From positions 3,534,001 through 3,598,000 of the forward strand of contig OZ245940.1 of assembly GCA_965230045.1 (NCBI GenBank): a DNA stretch of 64,000 bases. The letters are read 5' to 3'. The notes under the pieces were generated by a model, which saw only the letters and a list, made by a program, of their open reading frames with translations, did not search any database and was not told the DNA's origin. Every line of letters begins with the position of its first letter. Positions within the stretch are counted from its first letter, which is position 1. Origin of the DNA: G963662905 sp965230045. GTDB lineage: Bacteria > Bacteroidota > Bacteroidia > Bacteroidales > WRLA01. The position numbers and the translations under genes are program-made. Of the stretch, positions 54,675-62,040 are shown one piece after another.

Positions 54675-56318
54675 GTAACTAATCAGTGTCAGAAAAAAAT
54701 CAATCCTTATTAACAATTTTCGCTGTGGCTTGTGAATAACTTTCTGGGGTTGATGCGTTTAAAGGCTCTGTGATTTTGCTATTTGTTTGCCTTTGGATTT
54801 CGGGTTTAAATATTGGGTTCTCCTTGGGGTATTTTTCAAAAATCATTGGCTGTTCACAATTTGCTGTTTCCTGTGTTCGTAACTAAACCGCTGGTAATTT
54901 GACTTTTGCCTCCAACCTACACTACTTTTGAAAGAAAAAAGTTTTGGACAAAGATTTCATTATACAAGAGCTTTTCAAAAGGATCGGCCAGCTTGAAAGA
55001 AGACTGGAAGCCCTTGAGTTGGAAAACAAAAAACTCAAAGAAAAGCTTGCCAAATACCAAACACCAAAAAACAGCAACAACAGCTCAATACCTCCCTCCC
55101 AAGATCAGAACCGCCCTAAGCGCAGGAGTTTGAGGGAAAAGACAGGGCGTAAGCCAGGCGGACAGGCAGGGCGGAAAGGAAACACACTTAAGATGGCCCA
55201 AGTGCCTGACACTATTGAGAAGCACATCCCCTCATATTGCAAGTGTTGCGGAAAAGACCTTGCTTCTTTGCCCGTACAATTAGCCGGTAAACGCCAGGTA
55301 TTTGATATTCCCGAGATAAAGTTACATGTCACAGAACACCGGGTATATAAAAAGGTTTGCAGTTGTGGCCATGAAACCAAGTGTGATTATCCATCTCAGG
55401 CCAATGCCCCGGTAAGCTATGGGAACAACATTGAAAGTTTGATCGGGTATTTCCATACCAGGCAGTACCTGCCCTTTCTGCGTATGAAAGAACTTTTCAG
55501 GGATGTTTTCCACGTTCCCATAAGCGAAGGGGGCATCCATTATTTGCTCAATAAACTAAAGCGTAAGGCCCAACCAGCCTATGACCTAATAAAGCAAAAG
55601 TTGCTTTCGGGAGGATATTGTTTTTCTGTAGGAAGTGATGAGACAGGAGTTAAGGTTGATGGCAATAAGCACTGGGCATGGACATGGCAAAACCAAGAGG
55701 CTACATTCATTACCATCACTGACAACAGGGCACAGAGGAGCATTGGCAATACATTTAAAGATGGGTTTAAAAACTCTGTGTTGGTACATGATTGCTGGAA
55801 GAGCCATTTTAATACTGCTGCGCTGTCGCACCAGATTTGTATGGCACATCTTTTACGTGACCTGAATTACTTGTCAGAAAGGTATGGGCATAAATGGAGC
55901 AGGATATGCAAACGGCTGTTTCAAACGGCACTGGATTTGAAGAAAAAAATGGACAATGCGGGCTGCTACGTACATAACCCAAAGAGGAACGCAATTGAAA
56001 ACAGGCTGAACAGTTTACTGAAAGCAGAACTGCCGGAAAAACACAACGAATTGCTTGCATTCAAAAAAAGGCTCGTCAAATACAGGGACTATATCTTCAC
56101 CTTCTTATATCACCCAGAAGTCCCGCCAGACAATAATGCTTCTGAAAGGGCAATCCGAAACATAAAAGTAAAACAGAAAGTTTCAGGTCAATTCAGATCG
56201 ACCGAAGGAGCGGATGCCTTTGCTGTTTTGAGATCAGTTACTGACACAATTATCAAGAATGGACAGAGTGTTGTGCCTGCTTTGGGAACTATCGCTAATT
56301 TGCAGACTGATTAGTTAC
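54675..56318 (+). mobile_element. IS66-family insertion sequence (1644 bp) with 8-bp TSD
   Basis: 13-bp inverted ends GTAACTAATCAGT / ACTGATTAGTTAC. Target duplication AAAATGAA at 54667-54674 and 56319-56326, the 8-bp length typical of IS66. Only one ORF, so it belongs to the single-ORF subgroup rather than the tnpABC type. The left 270 bp are non-coding. The transposase stop lies within the right terminal repeat. Confidence 0.95.
54944..56314 (+). CDS. IS66-family transposase (TnpC-like)
   Basis: 456 residues starting with a TTG codon. An N-terminal coiled leucine zipper (LFKRIGQLERRLEALELENK), a basic Ser/Pro linker (SSIPPSQDQNRP), a zinc-finger-like CKCCGKDL...CSCGHET set, and a DDE domain with GSDETGVKVDG, VLVHDCWKSHF and NNASERAIRNIKVKQK. 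Intact. Confidence 0.93.
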   Translation: MDKDFIIQELFKRIGQLERRLEALELENKKLKEKLAKYQTPKNSNNSSIPPSQDQNRPKRRSLREKTGRKPGGQAGRKGNTLKMAQVPDTIEKHIPSYCKCCGKDLASLPVQLAGKRQVFDIPEIKLHVTEHRVYKKVCSCGHETKCDYPSQANAPVSYGNNIESLIGYFHTRQYLPFLRMKELFRDVFHVPISEGGIHYLLNKLKRKAQPAYDLIKQKLLSGGYCFSVGSDETGVKVDGNKHWAWTWQNQEATFITITDNRAQRSIGNTFKDGFKNSVLVHDCWKSHFNTAALSHQICMAHLLRDLNYLSERYGHKWSRICKRLFQTALDLKKKMDNAGCYVHNPKRNAIENRLNSLLKAELPEKHNELLAFKKRLVKYRDYIFTFLYHPEVPPDNNASERAIRNIKVKQKVSGQFRSTEGADAFAVLRSVTDTIIKNGQSVVPALGTIANLQTD

Positions 56319-57137
56319 AAAATGAAAATTATAATGAATTTTTTAATCAAAAAGGGAAACAAATAGCTGATCTATATAATACGCTTATTCAGTTAGAAAA
56401 GCCAATACAGTTTGAATTCACACCAGAACAAGGCGCTGAGTTCACAAAACTGTTCAACTCGCTATATCATCGTAACCGAATGTTGCTTGGTAATGATTTT
56501 AATGCCAATAGCCGTCGATTAGGTATTATCACCTTTCGCATTGCCATGGTGCTTAGCGTATTGCGCTTAATCAAAGAAAAAGAACTCCCCAAAACCCTCA
56601 CTTGTAGTGATACAGATTTCAATACCGCCTTGAGCATCGCAATAACTTGCGAAAAACATGCAATGGCAGTATTCCACAACATGCCAAACCATAACTTAAA
56701 AGGCACTAAACTCAGGTTCTTTGAAGCACTACCAAATGAGTTCAACAGAAAAAAATATCTTGCTGTAGCCCGCAAATTAGAAATAAAAGACAAAACAGCA
56801 GAAAGTTATATAGGTCAATTCGTCAATGTCGAGCTTTTAGCTCACGAACACAACAAATACTCCAAAATCTTGCCAACGCAAGATAGGACAACGGAAACGC
56901 AGGATTCATAGAAATCAATTATAAATGCTAAAGCCAATCCAAAATCGGTATTGTTCTGCAAATGATACGCCTAAATTTAATCAGGCAAAACCGAATAGTT
57001 AAGGAGAGGCTTTAGCTTTCCTCGTAATAAAATCAAAAACATAATCCCCTCCCAATATTATCACCTCAGGCAGTGCCAACAATTACCACAAAACATCTTT
57101 GCAAGCCCTTAAGTTAAGCCCCCGTTTCCAGTAGCCT

Positions 57138-57665
57138 TTAAAGCAAAAACACACCAACACCGATCCCAATACTCATAGCCAGAACTATGGCTAGCAATAA
57201 CTTAAGTGCTTTAAACTGTTTTTTTTGTTCTCCAAACTGTTCCTTCAGAACAGCTTCTAATCCATGAAATTTTGACGTAAGGCTATTCTCAAAAGCTCGC
57301 TGTATCTGAACACCCTCATTTCGTATTTCTACCTGTATATCGGATTTATATCTTTCCAACCTACTGGAGAGGCTGGAATCCAATTCTCTTTGAAACGCCT
57401 TATTATCCCGGTGCAGCTCCTGTATCTTTCTTAATAAATCTCTTTCTATTTTTTCAAGCTGCTTCTGAAATTTAACAAGATTCGCCCTAATCTCCCCATC
57501 AATAGCTGAAAAATTTGAATTGCTTTTCGTCATCTGCACCAAGCTTGCAGCAATATCTGTTCTCAACTTTGAAAGATCGCTATATACCCTATTAAACTGT
57601 TTAAGCACCCTGGACTGCGTTTCCAGTTCATTTACCGCTTCTTCTAACTTTGCTAAATTTGCCAT
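57138..57665 (-). CDS. Coiled-coil protein with C-terminal membrane anchor
   Basis: 175 residues from the ATG at 57665; an upstream in-frame ATG at 57683 is possible. Long heptad-type coiled coil (~1-145: LVKFQKQLEKIERDLLRKIQ and repeats) and one C-terminal membrane helix (LLLAIVLAMSIGIGVGVFLL), so it is tail-anchored. The start overlaps the 3' end of the RecQ-like gene by ~38 bp, so the two are translationally coupled and may work together, with this protein tethering or oligomerising at the membrane. No family name recognised. Such helicase plus membrane coiled-coil pairing recalls effector-sensor modules of defence loci, but that is inference. Confidence 0.75.
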   Translation of the reverse strand: MANLAKLEEAVNELETQSRVLKQFNRVYSDLSKLRTDIAASLVQMTKSNSNFSAIDGEIRANLVKFQKQLEKIERDLLRKIQELHRDNKAFQRELDSSLSSRLERYKSDIQVEIRNEGVQIQRAFENSLTSKFHGLEAVLKEQFGEQKKQFKALKLLLAIVLAMSIGIGVGVFLL

Positions 57666-60600
57666 ATACCCTATTATTAACAATTTCTAACCTCTTATTT
57701 ATCAATCCAATATATACTGCCAATGTATAAGCATCACCCAATGATGTTGCTATCAGCCTTAAATATTCTTCTGTATCATAATATTTACAAAGCGTTTCAG
57801 CCAACAAGCCCTTATTGGTATCCGTTAGCCTGCTTGCTATTTTAAGGATTCCATATAGTACCTGCTTGACATCATCTTCAGGTAAAGACATTACTTGATC
57901 CAGCGAACTTTCCATTCTGGCTCTGCCATCCGCATTATCGTAATCGCTAAAAAACAATCGCAACATCCCGCTTATAAAATCCAAACCAGCATTATATCTA
58001 TAGCTCTCCAAAAATCTGCTCAAATTCCCCGACAGGCTTTCTCTTTGTTGCTTTGTTATCAGTGTTGTTGTGATTTCATTATCTGCATTTAACTGATAAA
58101 AAACATCAAACCACTTATTATAGTCCATAGGGTGTTCAGCAATATGTTGTAGTATAAAACTAGCCTCATTAAATTTGAAATAACTCTCCAGCTCCTTCTT
58201 AAACCGTTCCTTATCCCATTCATTATCTGCATACTTACAACAATTTTCATAGATATTTTTAAGCGATTGCCGCCTGTTATATGCAAAATTATCATATGAC
58301 CATTGCAACAATATGAAGATAAACTTATCTAGCTGCGTATATCCTTTAGGAGCATTCAGGATTTTATTATATATCCTGTATTTTGCATCCTTAAATATCC
58401 GCTCATACGTAAATCCTGGATCATACTTATTTATAAAGCCAAATAGTGCTTTTTCAATACTTTGCTCATCATATACTGCAAAATCAACCTCAAAAACCCC
58501 TCCACCGAAAAAATCACTTATTGTCCAATCCTTCACAATACCCAATTGGCTTAACCGATAAATTGCCTTTTCAGTCTTCGCCTTTGTACAAAAAATTGCT
58601 GCTCCATGTATTTCTACCTTCTTAGCGCCCGAAACAGCATACTTATCAAAAACCTTCCGAATAACACCTAGTTCCTTGGTTATAAGATCAACACCTAAAC
58701 TAAAAAAATACAAATTGGTGTTAATGTCCCCATTAATACCCTTCTTCAATTTTTCCAGTTTAGAAAAAGCAGTATCGCGGTTAAAAACTTCATCATAAAC
58801 CTCAGTATTGGTATTCTTTGTCATCAACACACAGCATAATGCTTTCTGTTTACGGAATTTCTCTTTATCTCTCCCTGCCCTGCCTGCTTCCTGATAAAGA
58901 GCTTCCATAGAACCTGGTATCCCATAATGAATTGTATAGTGGATATTCGGCTTATTCATCCCCATGCCAAAAGCTTTTGTAGCTACAAGCACCGGAAACT
59001 TATTTTGCTTAAAATCGTTTTGAACCCCTTTTTTAAAATCATTAAATTCCTTATCTCCTACTTTCAGCAAATCAGGCTTACTACCAGAAAAAAACCTTAT
59101 ATCGCTGCCAAAGTCCTTACTCAATGCCTGCGCTATTGAATAACAGCCTTTACCGCCATTTACGGTCATTGTAAATACTATACCGCACCTTGTATCATCT
59201 CCTTTCAGCTTTAAAACATTTTGCTGTTTTTCCAATTTGGCAAACAAGGCTTTTAGCTCAGAATATTTATTATTCTTATCATCAATCACAACAAATTCCA
59301 ACTCACTCCTTGAATAATCAACAGGCGTTTTTACATTATCCTGTTCAACACCAAATTCAATCTGAATATCCTTCAAAACATTCAAAGATGCGGTAGCTGT
59401 AAGCCCCAAAAACCTAGAGTTTGGACAATAGCGTCTTATTGCATTTGCCAAATTCAGATAAGATGTACGGAAATCATGTCCCCATTCAGACACACAATGA
59501 GCTTCATCTATTACAGCATAAGCTATGTCATAAGCTTGATTGACCTTACTCATATACTGCCGAAATACTTTCGATTGAAAACGCTCTGGTGATATAAATA
59601 TAAAAAAATACTTTCCTCCTCCAAAATCATCCAATATCTTATCCTTATCCTCACCATCATCATCACTTGTAATATGATTAATCCTGTTGAAATAAGCTCT
59701 ATCTAAATCAGCTTTCTGATCATACATTAAAGCTTTTATTGGACAAACCACAAAGCTAATTGCAGGCTGTAACATTGCCGAAAGCTGATAACAAACAGAT
59801 TTACCGGAGCCAGTCGGTAACAAACCTATTGTATGATTCCTTGATAATGCATTCGCTATAATAGGAATCTGTCCCTCCCTGAATTTTAGTGTTTTATACT
59901 CAAGATTTTTATTATTCTGTAGAAAAATATTCCACAGAAAAAACAATAAGGCTTGTTCATCTGAATCATCACCACCAAATTCTAGCCGATAAGTAAGCAT
60001 TTCTGCCGTGGAAATGCAAAAATAGTCATAGGGTTTGTAAGAAATAAATTTCAGTTTACCAATGGCATCTCCTTTTTTGAAATACAGATACTCATCAAAA
60101 TAATCTGTACGCACAAAAACAATATGTGATTGTGCCTGAAATTCATCAGTATAACGCTTTAAAATACTAAAATCCAAACAAATAACATCATTGCTTACAC
60201 TAAAGTCCTCAGTATTTTCAATATCCCGGATTCGTACCTTTGGCTGAATAAATTTTACCTTTTGTAGCTTAAATATATGCTCAAACCACAAAAACAAATC
60301 CGATAAAGCTAAGCGTGCAAACCCTTGAACGTCATGTGTTAGTATTTCTATATTCCAGTCGTTTTCAAATTTCAATATCCCATTTTCAAGCATTTCAAGC
60401 ACAAGTAATTGAAAACGCATTATTGCCGTAGCTCTATAATAAGGGCTCGCAACATTAATGCCTTTTTGAAATGCAATCCTGTATTCTTCCAATGATATAA
60501 ATTGCTCGCCCCGTTCCTTGCGCTTTTTCTGTGCTATGGCTACTCTGTCGATTCGTTTTTTTATTTTATCCAGTGCTCCAAAAAAATCATCATTCTCAGC

Positions 60601-61152
60601 CTCCAAATCACTAGTCCTTATTCTTACTGTCTCTATCAAATAGTTTGCCGTGTGTTCATCCCTAATCTTATCCGCAACTGGGTCGTGATGCATCCCATCT
60701 ATTTCAATAATTAGATATGCCTGAGGCAAATAAAAATCCACCTGTTCATTAACAAACTTTTCAACTTCAACCTGTGTAATTTCATTGATTGGCACTTCAG
60801 GCACTATCAAGCTCTGGATAAACTCATACCCTTTCAAATGTTTGATAATCAATTCATCAAAAAATTTCTTCGCCGGATAATAATTCTTTTTATCATCTCC
60901 TCTAATTATTCTTTCCCACTTTGGTCTCTCCGAATCAATCAATGGATAAGCATTCCTAAAATCCGGCTCATTATGTATTGACCCTATTTCTTTTTGCAGA
61001 TAATCAGACAACAAAGTTGGCGTACCCCTTTGAAGAACATTTTTTAAAATACAAATAGCAGGCAAATACTCATTAGCAATGCGCTCACCTCTAAGATTTT
61101 GCACTACAAAATTATGGTTCGTAAAAGTATAATTTGCCGTAAACTTCTTCAT
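57628..61152 (-). CDS. RecQ-like helicase with N-terminal PD-(D/E)xK/DUF559-like nuclease domain
   Basis: 1174 residues. The N-terminal ~190 residues contain a Vsr/DUF559-like nuclease signature: VDFYLPQAYLIIEIDGMHHD (Asp139, Glu150 and Asp152 region) and VRIRTSDLEAE. The helicase core (~420-800) has Walker A LLPTGSGKSVCYQL, motif II VIDEAHCVSEWGHDFR (DEAH as in RecQ), motif III GLTATASLN, and motifs V/VI ATKAFGMGMNKPNIHY and YQEAGRAGRD. The C-terminal ~350 residues are helical and unlike the RecQ HRDC domain. The fusion is not the standard RecQ repair protein. It lies on the element, diverging from a BREX-like operon, so it probably serves defence. Confidence 0.82.
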   Translation of the reverse strand: MKKFTANYTFTNHNFVVQNLRGERIANEYLPAICILKNVLQRGTPTLLSDYLQKEIGSIHNEPDFRNAYPLIDSERPKWERIIRGDDKKNYYPAKKFFDELIIKHLKGYEFIQSLIVPEVPINEITQVEVEKFVNEQVDFYLPQAYLIIEIDGMHHDPVADKIRDEHTANYLIETVRIRTSDLEAENDDFFGALDKIKKRIDRVAIAQKKRKERGEQFISLEEYRIAFQKGINVASPYYRATAIMRFQLLVLEMLENGILKFENDWNIEILTHDVQGFARLALSDLFLWFEHIFKLQKVKFIQPKVRIRDIENTEDFSVSNDVICLDFSILKRYTDEFQAQSHIVFVRTDYFDEYLYFKKGDAIGKLKFISYKPYDYFCISTAEMLTYRLEFGGDDSDEQALLFFLWNIFLQNNKNLEYKTLKFREGQIPIIANALSRNHTIGLLPTGSGKSVCYQLSAMLQPAISFVVCPIKALMYDQKADLDRAYFNRINHITSDDDGEDKDKILDDFGGGKYFFIFISPERFQSKVFRQYMSKVNQAYDIAYAVIDEAHCVSEWGHDFRTSYLNLANAIRRYCPNSRFLGLTATASLNVLKDIQIEFGVEQDNVKTPVDYSRSELEFVVIDDKNNKYSELKALFAKLEKQQNVLKLKGDDTRCGIVFTMTVNGGKGCYSIAQALSKDFGSDIRFFSGSKPDLLKVGDKEFNDFKKGVQNDFKQNKFPVLVATKAFGMGMNKPNIHYTIHYGIPGSMEALYQEAGRAGRDKEKFRKQKALCCVLMTKNTNTEVYDEVFNRDTAFSKLEKLKKGINGDINTNLYFFSLGVDLITKELGVIRKVFDKYAVSGAKKVEIHGAAIFCTKAKTEKAIYRLSQLGIVKDWTISDFFGGGVFEVDFAVYDEQSIEKALFGFINKYDPGFTYERIFKDAKYRIYNKILNAPKGYTQLDKFIFILLQWSYDNFAYNRRQSLKNIYENCCKYADNEWDKERFKKELESYFKFNEASFILQHIAEHPMDYNKWFDVFYQLNADNEITTTLITKQQRESLSGNLSRFLESYRYNAGLDFISGMLRLFFSDYDNADGRARMESSLDQVMSLPEDDVKQVLYGILKIASRLTDTNKGLLAETLCKYYDTEEYLRLIATSLGDAYTLAVYIGLINKRLEIVNNRVYGKFSKVRRSGK

Positions 61153-61611
61153 TTTATGCTCTTTCTAACAGTCTGTAAATCGCCATTTTAATTAGTATGG
61201 CATTCTACAAAAATTAATTTCAATTTCCCCTTCAGTAGAAGTGCACTAATATAGCATATATCTAGGAAACAGCAATAGATTATTTCATTTATTATTTCCA
61301 ACCAACATTTCCCAGTTTATAGCCTTATAAAACTATTTATTACAAATTATTTTATGCTTGGGTCAAAAACTCCAGTAGCTCAATACTATTCAGACAATAT
61401 GTTTTAGATCTTTTTCCTATATTTCCTATAAATCCTATGTCCTATCACAAAAAAATTCACCCTAATGTTACAAAATTTAAGAAGTTTTGCATAAATTGCA
61501 AGTCAATTTTACATCAATTCTCTTTTTATGAAATTGTTGCGCTTTAATTTTATAGATCATTTCTATTATAACTAATTGATTTATTGTACTATAATAAATT
61601 ATGACAAGTAA
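61153..61611. other. 459-bp divergent promoter region between RecQ-like and BrxF-like genes
   Basis: AT-rich with no gene. It must contain both outward promoters. I see no clear operator repeat. Confidence 0.5.
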
Positions 61612-62040
61612 ATGACTCAAAAAATAATCGAAATAGATAAATATCTTCATTCATCCTCAAGAAACAAAATAGTATTCTATAGAGACGAATTAACAAACAT
61701 TACTCCTACTAATATTGGAGAGGAGTTAGCAAAAAAAATAAAACCGCACGCTATAAATGAAAAAATTTCCCTAATTTCAAAACCCCTGCTTGCCGATATC
61801 TTTTCCTCAAATATTCTGTTTCATAAACACTTTGGCAATATTCTAGCCATCTCAAACATTGGTATATTGTTTGAACCTGCCTTGAAAATAAATTTTCAAA
61901 GTCTAATTTCCAACCTATCATCAAATACGTCGCTCTTCGTCAAATGGGATGGTGATATTGACAACAATAAACTATTCTTTCTTTCAAAACAGCATGGAAT
62001 AAAACTAAATCTCAATAATATAAGCCACATAATAATATGA
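61612..62040 (+). CDS. BrxF-like small protein of a BREX type 3-like operon (P-loop missing)
   Basis: 142 residues. The C-terminal half has the BrxF pattern: ILAISNIGILFEPALKINFQ, LISNLSSNTSLFVKWDG and a final hydrophobic strand. No GxxxxGK(S/T) Walker A is present in the N-terminal part (HSSSRNKIVFYRDELTN), although typical BrxF proteins have one. Its stop overlaps the next gene's start by 4 bp (ATGA). It may act as an adaptor to the BrxC-like ATPase rather than as an ATPase itself. Family call is tentative and rests on resemblance plus context. Confidence 0.55.
   Translation: MTQKIIEIDKYLHSSSRNKIVFYRDELTNITPTNIGEELAKKIKPHAINEKISLISKPLLADIFSSNILFHKHFGNILAISNIGILFEPALKINFQSLISNLSSNTSLFVKWDGDIDNNKLFFLSKQHGIKLNLNNISHIII

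Larger units (their letters stand above)
51488..56911 (+). pseudogene. DUF3987 primase/helicase-like gene, split by two insertion sequences
   Basis: Three coding segments: 51488-52015, 53748-54674 and 56327-56911 (stop at 56911). Removing the IS1380 element (52016-53742) and one TSD, and the IS66 element (54675-56318) and one TSD, restores one 2040-bp frame (679 residues) without any frameshift. The restored protein has a PriCT-2-like N-terminal part (EASNPEIKTDYSTWQNIWHA) and a DUF3987 ATPase-like domain (YSFITAPAGSGKGK Walker A, FKGIVFETEADTL). A winged-helix-like C-terminus follows (FNRKKYLAVARKLEIKDKTAE). Such proteins replicate or mobilise Bacteroidota elements. The native gene is disrupted twice, so the element's replication or mobility function is probably lost. 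Confidence 0.88.

Noticed and set aside
57628..61152. Ordinary housekeeping RecQ
   Set aside because: It lacks the HRDC domain, has an extra N-terminal nuclease-like domain, is about twice the usual length and lies on a mobile element.
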